Notes under the pieces: generated by a model
What the model saw: only the letters and a program-made list of their open reading frames with translations
What the model was told of the DNA's origin: nothing
Database searches by the model: none
Made by a program: the position numbers and the translations under genes
Source: an uncultured Verrucomicrobiales bacterium
GTDB taxonomy: Bacteria; Verrucomicrobiota; Verrucomicrobiia; Verrucomicrobiales; Akkermansiaceae
Assembly: GCA_937951675.1 (NCBI GenBank)
Contig: CALFBI010000011.1
Location: 25,515 to 89,514 of the forward strand
Reading direction: 5' to 3'
DNA length: 64,000 nucleotides
Shown here: positions 34,522 through 43,044 of the stretch, in pieces
How the letters are laid out: every line of letters starts with the position of its first letter
Numbering within the stretch: the stretch's first letter is position 1

Positions 34522-34817
34522 AGAGATTTTTGTGAAGGGTCTTCCTTCTCGGTTTCATCGGGGAACTCAATCGAAACATAGTCTGGTCCTTCTCGGTTTT
34601 TTCTCATTCCATTAATAAAGGTAAGGAGAAGGCAGCCGATAAAAAAGAGGGAGAGCTCTAAGATAACAGGGGACCAAAACATTCCAGAGACTTGAGTGCA
34701 TAACTCTCCAGGGAATCCCGGAAGATAAGAGCCAATCCACAATAAAGTGATAAAGAGCGCCACTGATCCGATTAAGATCGCTCCAATCAAGAATTGTTTT
34801 TTCGGTGACTCATCCAT
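34518..34817 (-). CDS. Small two-span membrane protein, unknown
   Basis: A 99-residue protein with two predicted membrane helices (about 10-33, 'IGAILIGSVALFITLLWIG', and 47-68, 'WSPVILELSLFFIGCLLLTF') and a charged C-terminal tail. No family is recognised. It faces the K+ channel gene and overlaps its stop by 4 bp; its start is divergent from cysS. It could modulate a membrane partner, but nothing in the sequence says which. Confidence 0.6.
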   Translation of the reverse strand: MDESPKKQFLIGAILIGSVALFITLLWIGSYLPGFPGELCTQVSGMFWSPVILELSLFFIGCLLLTFINGMRKNREGPDYVSIEFPDETEKEDPSQKSL

Positions 34818-34906
34818 GACATGAACATGGAGCCTCTTATATCAGGAGGCAACGACTTTTTCGGTCTGTGCTTGCGGCTCGTTGGGAAGGGCGGTAAGGC
34901 ATAGAG

Positions 34907-36313
34907 ATGCAGCTTTTCGATACTCAAACACGCCGGCTTAAGACGGTGGAGCCTCGTGATGGTAAAGTTTACGGTTTCTATTGCTGTGGGCCGACAGTTT
35001 ATGGACCGGCTCATATTGGCAACTTTAGAACCTTTGTTTTACAAGATGTTTTCCGCCGAACTCTCGAGATGGATGGAGTGAAGACGATGCACGTGCGTAA
35101 CATTACAGATGTCGATGATAAGACCATTCGTGGCTCTTTAGCTGCGGGTCAAACTTTGAAGGACTTTACCGAGGGGTGGAAGGTGAAATTCCATCATGAT
35201 TGTGATGCTTTAGGCTGTTTAGCTCCTCATGTTGAACCAAGTGCGGTAGAGCATATTCCCCATCAGATCAAAATGATCGAGGAACTCGTCGCAAAAGAGC
35301 ATGCTTATCAATCGGACGATCAGTCAGTGTATTTCAAAATCAGTTCTGATTCTGAATATGGAAAGCTTTCTCGGCTTGATGAACGTGAATTAAACTTGGG
35401 CGCTACTCAGAATCAACGGGCCGATTCTGATGAGTATGAAAAAGATAGTATTGCCGATTTTGTTCTCTGGAAAACGCGTCGAGAAGAAGATGGCGATAAT
35501 TTTTGGGAGAGCCCATGGGGGCAAGGCCGTCCTGGCTGGCATTTAGAATGTTCTGCGATGATTCGCGAATATTTAGGAGAAACCTTTGATCTACATAGTG
35601 GTGGGGTCGACTTGGTCTTTCCGCATCATGAAAATGAAATGGCCCAGAGCCGCTGTGCTTGTGGTGGAGAATTTGCAGGGCATTGGTTTCACATCACACA
35701 CCTGATGGTTGATGGCGGGAAAATGTCGAAATCTTTGGGGAATCTTTATACCTTAAATGACCTAGAGAAGAAGGGATACACGCCCGCCGAAGTGCGTTAC
35801 GTGCTCATTGGGGCTCATTACCGTAAGCAATTAAATTTCACTTTGGACAGTTTGCATGCGGCTCGTGAGGCGCTCCATAAGCTTTCGCAGTTAGAGTTGA
35901 AGCTCAAAGAACAAGCGGGAGGAATCGAAGTTCTGAAAGCGGAAGAATTATCTCAAGTAGAAGAACTGGGAGTCTTTACGAAAGCTTTTGAGAAATTGAA
36001 ACATGACCTCAACACTCAAGCCGCGATTGGAGAACTCTTTACTCAACTCCGAACGGTTTCAAAATTGAGTCTAGAAGACGCAAAATTGAGCTATCAAGGC
36101 TTACACGTTCTTTTATATGCGCTCGGGTTGGATTTACCGAAGCCTGAGCTCGTCCCTGATGCTCCTGAAGAAGTCTTGTTACTTGCTCAGAAACGTTGGG
36201 AGGCAAAACAGGCTCAAGACTGGGCAGCGGCAGATGATTTGCGAAATCAAATTTTAAGTGTAGGGTGGATAGTCAAAGATTCTAAAGAAGGGTTTGATTT
36301 GATCCCTCAGTAA
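34907..36313 (+). CDS. cysS: Cysteinyl-tRNA synthetase
   Basis: A 468-residue class I synthetase. The HIGH-type motif is 'PAHIGN' (34-39) in 'CCGPTVYGPAHIGNFRTF' and the KMSKS loop is at 272-276 ('GGKMSKSLGN'). The zinc site for cysteine recognition is provided by Cys27 (or Cys26), Cys215, His240 and Glu244. The length is standard. It starts divergently from the small membrane-protein gene and is followed 6 bp later by hemB, with which it probably shares a transcript. Confidence 0.97.
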   Translation: MQLFDTQTRRLKTVEPRDGKVYGFYCCGPTVYGPAHIGNFRTFVLQDVFRRTLEMDGVKTMHVRNITDVDDKTIRGSLAAGQTLKDFTEGWKVKFHHDCDALGCLAPHVEPSAVEHIPHQIKMIEELVAKEHAYQSDDQSVYFKISSDSEYGKLSRLDERELNLGATQNQRADSDEYEKDSIADFVLWKTRREEDGDNFWESPWGQGRPGWHLECSAMIREYLGETFDLHSGGVDLVFPHHENEMAQSRCACGGEFAGHWFHITHLMVDGGKMSKSLGNLYTLNDLEKKGYTPAEVRYVLIGAHYRKQLNFTLDSLHAAREALHKLSQLELKLKEQAGGIEVLKAEELSQVEELGVFTKAFEKLKHDLNTQAAIGELFTQLRTVSKLSLEDAKLSYQGLHVLLYALGLDLPKPELVPDAPEEVLLLAQKRWEAKQAQDWAAADDLRNQILSVGWIVKDSKEGFDLIPQ

Positions 36314-36319
36314 AAGCTT

Positions 36320-37294
36320 ATGAACTTACCACAGCGCCCAAGACGTAATCGTAAATCGGTTGGAATTCGTCAGTTGTCTCAAGAGACGACTCTCACTCCT
36401 GGTGATTTTATTTATCCACTTTTTATTCATGCTGGTGACGATGATCAGAAAATTGAATCCATGCCAGGCTGCCAACGATGGTCTCTCGGAGGGCTATTGC
36501 AAGAGGCCCGCGAAGCTTATGAATTAGGAGTTCCTGCGATTGTTCTTTTTCCTGCTATTGCTACAGAACTCAAATCATTAGACGCGAAGGAAGCTTATAA
36601 TATTAACGGAATTGTTCCTGCGGCAGTGCGCGCTTTAAAAGCAGAGCTTCCTGATTTGATTGTTATTACTGATGTAGCTCTAGACCCCTATCATTCGGAA
36701 GGTCACGACGGCTTAATTGAAGAAGGAGAGATTATCAATGATGAGACGGTAAAGGTTTTGGTGAAGCAAGCTCTCTGCCAGGCCCAAGCGGGTGCTGATA
36801 TCATTTCACCAAGTGATATGATGGACGGAAGAGTGGGCGCGATTCGCACCGCTTTAGATCATCATGGGTATACCCGAGTGAGCATTATGAGTTACACTGC
36901 AAAATATGCGTCTGCGTATTATGGGCCTTTTCGTGGTGCTTTGGATTCGGCTCCGAAATCAGGTGATAAAAAAACTTATCAGATGGATCCGGCAAATACC
37001 CGAGAAGCGGTTCGCGAGCTTTTATTAGATGAAGAAGAAGGGGCGGACATCGTGATGGTGAAGCCAGCAGGTCCTTATCTCGATATTGTTTGCCAGTTGC
37101 GCATGGAGACTTGCTTGCCCATCGCTGCTTATCAAGTGAGCGGGGAATACCTGATGATTAAATCGGCCTCACAAGCTGGCTGGCTTGACGAAGACAAGGT
37201 GATCCTAGAAAGTCTGCTCGGAATTAAGAGAGCCGGGGCGAATATGATTCTGACCTATTTTGCCAAAGACGCTGCAAAACTTCTTCAGAGCTGA
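36320..37294 (+). CDS. hemB: Delta-aminolevulinic acid dehydratase (porphobilinogen synthase)
   Basis: A 324-residue enzyme that joins two 5-aminolevulinate molecules to porphobilinogen. The Schiff-base lysines are Lys195 ('MSYTAKYASAYYGPFR') and Lys248 ('DIVMVKPAGPYLD'). The metal loop reads 'DVALDPYHSEGHDG' (118-131) rather than the three-cysteine zinc loop of E. coli or mammals, so this is the zinc-independent, magnesium-type enzyme. It supplies the pathway that ends in HemD at the window start and heme A synthase at 44248. It follows cysS by 6 bp. Confidence 0.97.
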   Translation: MNLPQRPRRNRKSVGIRQLSQETTLTPGDFIYPLFIHAGDDDQKIESMPGCQRWSLGGLLQEAREAYELGVPAIVLFPAIATELKSLDAKEAYNINGIVPAAVRALKAELPDLIVITDVALDPYHSEGHDGLIEEGEIINDETVKVLVKQALCQAQAGADIISPSDMMDGRVGAIRTALDHHGYTRVSIMSYTAKYASAYYGPFRGALDSAPKSGDKKTYQMDPANTREAVRELLLDEEEGADIVMVKPAGPYLDIVCQLRMETCLPIAAYQVSGEYLMIKSASQAGWLDEDKVILESLLGIKRAGANMILTYFAKDAAKLLQS

Positions 37295-37330
37295 TTCTCT
37301 TTGCTCGGCGTTCGCCTTGGGAATTGAGTT

Positions 37331-38908
37331 TTATTCATGGCTCAATCTCTTAAGGCGATAGAACACGGAAGGGTCACTCAAAGGCGCGGGGTCAGTCCAT
37401 GAATCCGAACTCGTAGTCGCATTAAATCGGTGTAATTCACTCCAGTTCTCCAGGTCGCTTGATCGCTCGATGAAGTATTGATTTCCGTTGATAAGATTGA
37501 CAAGTTCGAGTTCAAAAGAGCTAGAGATGCCGACTAGACTAGGCTCTTGGTCATAAGAAAGGGTATTTCGCCATGCGATTGCAAAGTCGCGGTTAGGAGT
37601 ATCTGTGGTGACTCTAAGTTTATAAGTTCCAGGGGCGAGCTCTTTTAAATAGATATGCTCGAGGTTGTAAATACTGCTGTTACTAATTTGAACTTGTGCT
37701 CCGGTAGAATCAAGAAGTTCAAGATCCAAATTTGCGAGAGGATCACGAGTAAAATCAATAGATTCGGAGACCGTTCGAGTAACATTACTATTCCAAGTAA
37801 TGAAAGCTGATAATTCAGAAGTAGCTGCCGCTGGAACGGTGAACTCATAATCAAAGGTTGTTAGAGTAGGGTCAAAAAGTGACTTTGTCGAATTGTAGTC
37901 ATTCCAGTCCCATCCGATTGTGTTGACGGGTGCTGTGTATGATTGTTCGCCTTCTGCTAGCATCATATAAGAATAGAACACATTAATTTCTCCAGCACCA
38001 TAGGTGTCATCGATAGGGTCTGAGCTTGTTTTATTCCATGAAGGAAATCTATTTTTAGTCGCCCCAGCGAGGATAAGGGCTTTAACGATTTCAGGATGAT
38101 CAGAGACAGCCGTGACGCTTAATGTTTCGGCGGTATCGTAGAGAAATCCAGCGACGCTTGCCGCGGTGGCTGTCGACCAGCTTGTTGCTTGTGATCCGGC
38201 TGGGGATTGACAGACAATTTCAGGTTTTCGCCTCCCGTCTCCGTCGACTCCGCTGGGAACGGTGCCGGCTGAATGAGCTCCATCAGCTCTTCCCACCGAC
38301 AGAGTGTTATACCCATTAATGAATAAAGTAGGATAAGCTGAACTCGATCCATTATTCATCCCCGCAAACTGTAAAACATTCTCTTGGTCAGCAGTCCAAT
38401 CTAAAACTCTCGTGAAAAAATTAACATTTGGTAAGTTAGAGGTGAGGGAAATGAGAGCCATTGAGACGGTTTTAACATCATCATCGATCGAGTTAGGTGA
38501 TTGAATAATAGAATAATAAGAATTGTTTGCTAGTGAAGGATTGGCGCCGGATCCCCAACAAAAAACAGAAGGTGTGTTGGGAATAAGGCTATTAGTATTC
38601 CCATAGTAAAAATTCCCGACGCTATTGGCGTGACCTAGTTGAGTGCCGGCCCCAGATTCGGGATGAAAGGTCGTGCCGCTAAAGATTCCTGAACCAGCAA
38701 AAGGGGCGTCGACAGCAGTTGCTTGAGGCAGGTAGACACTTGTCGTGGGGTTTGCTTCGACTTGACCTACCGAAATATTGGTGCCGGTTGGAATACTCGG
38801 ACCTAGATAACTTTGAAGTTCGTCAAAATCCATTCTTCTCTGCCATGTCTGAGCAGATAGAAAAGTTGGGATGAGTATTCCCAAGAGCAGGCAAAACAAT
38901 TTAAACAT
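37331..38908 (-). CDS. Secreted subtilase-like protein with atypical catalytic residues
   Basis: About 525 residues from ATG 38908, chosen because it starts the signal peptide 'MFKLFCLLLGILIPTFLSAQ'; the frame is open 9 codons further. The middle resembles the subtilisin (S8) fold: 'NISVGQVEAN' in the first strand, 'LGHANSVGNFYYG' at the His region, 'NGYNTLSVGRADGAHS' and 'RRKPEIVCQSPAG' before the Ser region 'ATSWSTATAASVAG'. With numbering from the longer frame, Glu60 stands where subtilisins have Asp, with His102 and Ser252 as partners. The C-terminal ~80 residues form the 'YFIERSSDLENWSEL...FYRLKR' domain frequent in exported verrucomicrobial proteins. It could be an active protease with a Glu-His-Ser triad or a non-catalytic relative. 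Confidence 0.65.
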   Translation of the reverse strand: MFKLFCLLLGILIPTFLSAQTWQRRMDFDELQSYLGPSIPTGTNISVGQVEANPTTSVYLPQATAVDAPFAGSGIFSGTTFHPESGAGTQLGHANSVGNFYYGNTNSLIPNTPSVFCWGSGANPSLANNSYYSIIQSPNSIDDDVKTVSMALISLTSNLPNVNFFTRVLDWTADQENVLQFAGMNNGSSSAYPTLFINGYNTLSVGRADGAHSAGTVPSGVDGDGRRKPEIVCQSPAGSQATSWSTATAASVAGFLYDTAETLSVTAVSDHPEIVKALILAGATKNRFPSWNKTSSDPIDDTYGAGEINVFYSYMMLAEGEQSYTAPVNTIGWDWNDYNSTKSLFDPTLTTFDYEFTVPAAATSELSAFITWNSNVTRTVSESIDFTRDPLANLDLELLDSTGAQVQISNSSIYNLEHIYLKELAPGTYKLRVTTDTPNRDFAIAWRNTLSYDQEPSLVGISSSFELELVNLINGNQYFIERSSDLENWSELHRFNATTSSDSWTDPAPLSDPSVFYRLKRLSHE

Positions 38909-38990
38909 GGATCTAGGTGTGGAAATAACCCACATATTATAGGTCTTTCGAAGCTAGAAAGCAAAGTTTAAAGAGGGTTTCCTCAGGCTT

Positions 38991-39704
38991 TTATCGGTAG
39001 GAATCAACCAGTTTTAGAAATTGAGACCACTTTGCACCAGGCTTTCCATGATCTAAGAGGAAGTGAGGGCAGTTTTTATTCCCTAGTTTTTTACCATCTC
39101 GATACCGAATACGAGTCCAATGTTGGTGAGGCACCACCCGGGAAGTCGGGATCCGATACTTGTTACAGAGCTTTGCGGTCAGACGAGCAGTATGATCAAT
39201 GGTTTGTTGTCGATTTGACCCTTGGTTTTCACACATCTCAATCCCGATCGAGCTTCGGTTCCCTGGACCTTCGTAGTCGGCATGCTGTCCTTGCTCCGTG
39301 TCAGGAAGATGTTGGTAAATACTTCGCTGATCAACGGTGTAATGCCAAGTCAGATATCCTAGTGAATTGGAGCGCCCTTTAAGCCTCCCATGAAATAAAG
39401 CCGTGGCATGCATCGCCGCGTTTGCGGAACGAGCGGTATTTTGAGTAGAGTGAATGGTAATATAACGAGGCTGAAGGCGGCGCGTTTTCCAACGTCCATG
39501 CCTACCAGGTGGGATGAGAAGGCTGCGATTGATGCTAAGGCCCTTTAGCTCCTTATTTTCGGGAGATCTTTGTTTAGAAAAGGCAGGCTGAGGAGGGCTC
39601 ACCTCAACGACATAGGAAGGAGGAGTAGGCGGGGCTTTTCCACATTGAGAGAGGAAGAGAACACCAATGATGAGAAAGGCAATGGAGAGGGGGTAGAATC
39701 TCAT
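38991..39704 (-). CDS. N-acetylmuramoyl-L-alanine amidase (Amidase_2), lipoprotein
   Basis: A 237-residue protein with a lipoprotein-type signal ('IIGVLFLSQCGKAPPTPPS', Gln just before the Cys), so likely anchored to the periplasmic face of a membrane. The amidase_2/PGRP fold follows: first zinc His in 'ITIHSTQNTA', 'WHYTVDQRSIYQHLPD', 'GNRSSIGIEMCENQ', and later His in 'VVPHQHWT' and the 'NCPHFLL' end. It should cleave the bond between muramic acid and the stem peptide in peptidoglycan turnover. It lies 25 bp after yicC on the same strand. Confidence 0.87.
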   Translation of the reverse strand: MRFYPLSIAFLIIGVLFLSQCGKAPPTPPSYVVEVSPPQPAFSKQRSPENKELKGLSINRSLLIPPGRHGRWKTRRLQPRYITIHSTQNTARSANAAMHATALFHGRLKGRSNSLGYLTWHYTVDQRSIYQHLPDTEQGQHADYEGPGNRSSIGIEMCENQGSNRQQTIDHTARLTAKLCNKYRIPTSRVVPHQHWTRIRYRDGKKLGNKNCPHFLLDHGKPGAKWSQFLKLVDSYR

Positions 39705-39729
39705 GGAGTAAAATAGAAAAAGTTCAAAA

Positions 39730-40596
39730 TTATTCGATATTCTGAACCTGTTCTCTTATTTTTTCGAGTTCTGTTTTTGAAAAAACAATCGAGGTTGCAA
39801 TTTCAGCATCATTTGCTTTAGACCCAATGGTATTAAACTCTCGGTTAATCTCTTGGCAAAGAAAGTCGAGAGGTCTTCCAGAAGGGGTTTCTCCATCCAT
39901 GAGCTCTTGGAAACGTGAAATGTGAGCATCAAGGCGTGTGAGCTCTTCGGAGATGTCGATTCGATCTGCATATAAAGCGACTTCTTTTAAGATCCGTTCG
40001 TCATCAAAATTAAATTCAGCTTCTTCTAGTCGCTGAGAGAGTTGTTGGTGGTAATACTCTTTGACAAAGGGGGCTCGTTCACGGGTTTGGGTAATGAGCT
40101 GGGTGAGGGTGTTTAGGCGCTGCTCAAAATCGTTTTTCAAAGCTTGGCCCTCAATCAAGCGGCTTTGCGTAAGATTTTCTAATGCTTGTTCTAGCGTTGT
40201 TTTAAGAAGGGGCCAGACTTCTTCAGGATGACTTTGTTCCTCTAATTCAAAGACGTCAGGTGAGCTCAGAAAATCAGTGGCGGTAGGAAGAACTTCTCGC
40301 CCGAGTGTTTTTGAAAGTTGGAGAAACTGATTTTCGATCGCTCGCGCATTCTCAAGGTTGAGTTGAATCTTTTGAGCTGACGGCTTAAGCGCCGAAAGCT
40401 TGAGAGATAAATTCACGCGGCCACGTGAGATTTTTTCACACAGAGCTTTTCGGATTTTGCTCTCTAAAGGCTGAAGGTGACGAGGTATCTGAAGCGCTAA
40501 GTCGATTTGCTTACGATTCACTGTCGCGATTTCGATACGCATCTGCCAATTTTCATTTTGGCTTTCTGCTTGGCCAAAGCCCGTCATAGATTTCAT
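39730..40596 (-). CDS. yicC: YicC/YloC family endoribonuclease
   Basis: About 288 residues from ATG 40596, which yields the family's usual beginning 'MKSMTGFGQAES'; a TTG at 40605 would add three residues. Other conserved parts are 'EIATVNRKQIDLALQIPRHL', 'SRGRVNLSLKL', and the C-terminal 'GRPLDFLCQEINREFNTIGS' with 'KTELEKIREQVQNIE'. YicC-type proteins are RNA endonucleases that affect small-RNA and mRNA decay. Here it is upstream of the amidase lipoprotein gene. Confidence 0.92.
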   Translation of the reverse strand: MKSMTGFGQAESQNENWQMRIEIATVNRKQIDLALQIPRHLQPLESKIRKALCEKISRGRVNLSLKLSALKPSAQKIQLNLENARAIENQFLQLSKTLGREVLPTATDFLSSPDVFELEEQSHPEEVWPLLKTTLEQALENLTQSRLIEGQALKNDFEQRLNTLTQLITQTRERAPFVKEYYHQQLSQRLEEAEFNFDDERILKEVALYADRIDISEELTRLDAHISRFQELMDGETPSGRPLDFLCQEINREFNTIGSKANDAEIATSIVFSKTELEKIREQVQNIE

Positions 40597-40672
40597 GACC
40601 GCCAATTTGCAACAGAGTATGCCTAAGAATCAAGAGAAAGGCGCGCATTTGTCTCTCATGAACTTTTCCGAT

Positions 40673-40701
40673 TTGATGTGATGATAGAACCGTTGTAATA
40701 A
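40673..40701 (+). promoter_or_regulatory. Promoter-like -35/-10 pair before the FdhF-like gene
   Basis: TTGATG (40673-40678), 17-bp spacer, TAATAA (40696-40701). The predicted start lies at or next to the ATG at 40709, so the message would be leaderless. The -10 and spacing are the same as before parC. Read by eye. Confidence 0.4.
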
Positions 40702-40708
40702 TAGTCCT

Positions 40709-42991
40709 ATGAAACATTCGGTAGGAAAGGGAGAATATCACGAGCCAAAGGAATGGGCGGCGGGAACTCCTGCAGTGGTCTCTTCCTTAAAGCAGGTGAT
40801 GAGCACGGCTGGTCCTTTACGAGGAACGAAAGCTCTTTTGAAATTGAACCAGAAAAAAGGGTTTGATTGTCCTAGTTGTGCCTGGCCGGACCCTGATGAT
40901 CATCGTGCGGTGACCGAGTTCTGTGAAAACGGCGCAAAAGCGATCGCTTCCGAAGCCACTTCGCGTAAAATCACCGCTGATTTTTTCCGTCAAAATTCCA
41001 TTACAAGTCTACTGGAAGAATCTGATTATTGGCATGATCAGCAAGGCCGATTAACGGAGCCAATGTATCGTGAAGCTGGTTCTGATTACTATACCCCTTT
41101 AAATTGGAATGAAGTATTTCCTCTCATTGCTAAAAAACTCAAGGAGTTAGAAGACCCGAATGAAGCTGTTTTTTATACTTCTGGACGAGCTAGTAATGAG
41201 GCTGCCTTTCTATATCAACTCTTGGTGCGTTCATTTGGAACTAATAATCTTCCTGATTGTTCTAACATGTGTCATGAGTCTAGCGGTTCTGCCTTAAATG
41301 CGGCGATTGGGATTGGGAAAGGAACCGTTTCTTTAGATGATTTGCATCAAGCTGATGTCATTCTATCCGTGGGCCAGAACCCAGGGACCAATCATCCCAG
41401 GATGTTGTCATCACTGGAGACGTGCATCGATAATGGCGGGGAAGTCATCGCGATTAATCCCCTTAAAGAAGCCGGGCTGATGGGTTTTGCTCACCCGCAA
41501 AGAATCAAAGGAATTTTAGGGAAATTCTCGCCCTTGGCATCACAGTATTACCAGGTGAATATCAATGGAGATATGGCTTTGTTCCGAGGGATCGCGAAAT
41601 CTCTTTTAGAACGAGAAAGCCAGTCCCCAGGAAAAGTGCTAGATCATGATTTTATTGATGAGCACACGATTGGTTTCGACGAGTATGAAGACCAATGTGA
41701 ACAATCAAGCTGGGCAGAAATTGAGAAAATGTCGGGAATCGCGAAAGAAGGGATTGAGAAAATAGTTGATTCTCTTCTTAAGAAAAAGCGCCGTTTCATT
41801 ACCTGCTGGGCGATGGGTTTAACACAGCAGCATAATGCTGTAGATACCATTAGAGAGGTAACTAATGTTCACCTCATGCTCGGAGCACTCGGGAGAGAGG
41901 GAGCTGGAGTCTGTCCGGTGCGAGGTCATTCGAATGTGCAAGGAGACCGCACTATGGGAATTTATGAGAAAGTTCCCGAATCTTTTCATAAGGCTTTAGA
42001 AAAAGCCTATTCTTTTTCCTCTCCTCGGGAGCATGGTTACGATGTGGTAGATTCTATTGAGGCCATGCAGCAAGGAAAGGTGAAAGTGTTCATGGCCTTA
42101 GGAGGTAATTTTTTACAGGCGGCTCCTGATACTGGTTATACTGCCGAGGCTTTAGCAAAGTGTGATCTCACCATTCAGATCTCTACGAAGTTAAATCGAA
42201 GCCACCTGATGACAGGGAAAAGTGCTCTCATTTTACCTTGTCTTGGTCGGAGTGAAACAGATTTACAGGCAAGTGGACCTCAGTCGGTGACTTGTGAAAA
42301 CTCGATGGGAATCGTGCACCAATCCGAAGGGAGTTTAAAGCCCGCTTCATCAGAGCTACTTTCCGAACCGGCGATTATTTGCCGGACTGCAAAAGCTCTT
42401 TTTGGAGAATCTCATCATGCCGATTGGTCTTCTTATGAGAATAATTACGATGAAATTAGAAACGTGATTGAGAAAGTTATTCCTGGTTTTGAAGACTTCA
42501 ATCAGCGTGTCCGGGAGCCAGGTGGGTTCTACCTGCCTAATGACGTCAAGAATCGCGTTTGGAAAACAGAATCAGGTAAGGCCCATTTTTCGGCATCTGT
42601 GATTTCTTGTTTCAAAACTCAAAGGGCCGAGCGGCTCGTTCTTCAGACCTTACGAAGTCACGATCAATACAACACAACGGTTTACGGCTTGGATGATCGT
42701 TACCGAGGTGTCGGCCAAGAGCGAATGGTTCTTTTTATGAATCCGGATGACATGAAAGCTCGCGCCCTTGCTCCCGCAGCGAAAGTGGTCGTGACGAGTT
42801 ATTGGAAGGCCGAGGAAAGGGTGCTCTCAGGATTACATGCGATTCCTTACGATATGCCTCGTGGGGCGACAGCGGCTTATTTTCCAGAGGCAAATGTGCT
42901 GGTTCCGATTGGAAGCACTGCTGCTATTTCAAATACCCCAACCAGCAAGGCCATTGAAATTTCAGTCGTCGCGGCAGATTTAAATAAATAA
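40709..42991 (+). CDS. FdhF/YdeP-family molybdopterin oxidoreductase
   Basis: A 760-residue cytoplasmic oxidoreductase of the formate-dehydrogenase-alpha/YdeP branch. Near the N-terminus 'FDCPSCAWPDP' is the YdeP-type cysteine motif. Molybdopterin-binding segments are seen in 'AVFYTSGRASNEAAFLYQLL', 'NMCHESSGSALNAAIGIGKG', 'VILSVGQNPGTNHPRM' and 'ALGREGAGVCPVRGHSNVQG'. The C-terminal pterin-binding domain includes 'RSHDQYNTTVYGLDDRYRGV'. There is no TGA in frame, hence no selenocysteine. YdeP is linked to acid resistance in E. coli; the substrate in this family is not established. The sulfur-carrier protein FdhD at 55281 may mature its cofactor. The gene is monocistronic as far as I can see. 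Confidence 0.88.
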   Translation: MKHSVGKGEYHEPKEWAAGTPAVVSSLKQVMSTAGPLRGTKALLKLNQKKGFDCPSCAWPDPDDHRAVTEFCENGAKAIASEATSRKITADFFRQNSITSLLEESDYWHDQQGRLTEPMYREAGSDYYTPLNWNEVFPLIAKKLKELEDPNEAVFYTSGRASNEAAFLYQLLVRSFGTNNLPDCSNMCHESSGSALNAAIGIGKGTVSLDDLHQADVILSVGQNPGTNHPRMLSSLETCIDNGGEVIAINPLKEAGLMGFAHPQRIKGILGKFSPLASQYYQVNINGDMALFRGIAKSLLERESQSPGKVLDHDFIDEHTIGFDEYEDQCEQSSWAEIEKMSGIAKEGIEKIVDSLLKKKRRFITCWAMGLTQQHNAVDTIREVTNVHLMLGALGREGAGVCPVRGHSNVQGDRTMGIYEKVPESFHKALEKAYSFSSPREHGYDVVDSIEAMQQGKVKVFMALGGNFLQAAPDTGYTAEALAKCDLTIQISTKLNRSHLMTGKSALILPCLGRSETDLQASGPQSVTCENSMGIVHQSEGSLKPASSELLSEPAIICRTAKALFGESHHADWSSYENNYDEIRNVIEKVIPGFEDFNQRVREPGGFYLPNDVKNRVWKTESGKAHFSASVISCFKTQRAERLVLQTLRSHDQYNTTVYGLDDRYRGVGQERMVLFMNPDDMKARALAPAAKVVVTSYWKAEERVLSGLHAIPYDMPRGATAAYFPEANVLVPIGSTAAISNTPTSKAIEISVVAADLNK

Positions 42992-43044
42992 GAAGTCATT
43001 TTAATTGGTAGAATTGTGAATTTCGTGCCAAATTATACGAGAAT

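Noticed and set aside
40709..42991. Selenocysteine in the FdhF-like oxidoreductase
   Set aside because: The frame has no internal TGA and the family is the YdeP type that does not need selenocysteine.
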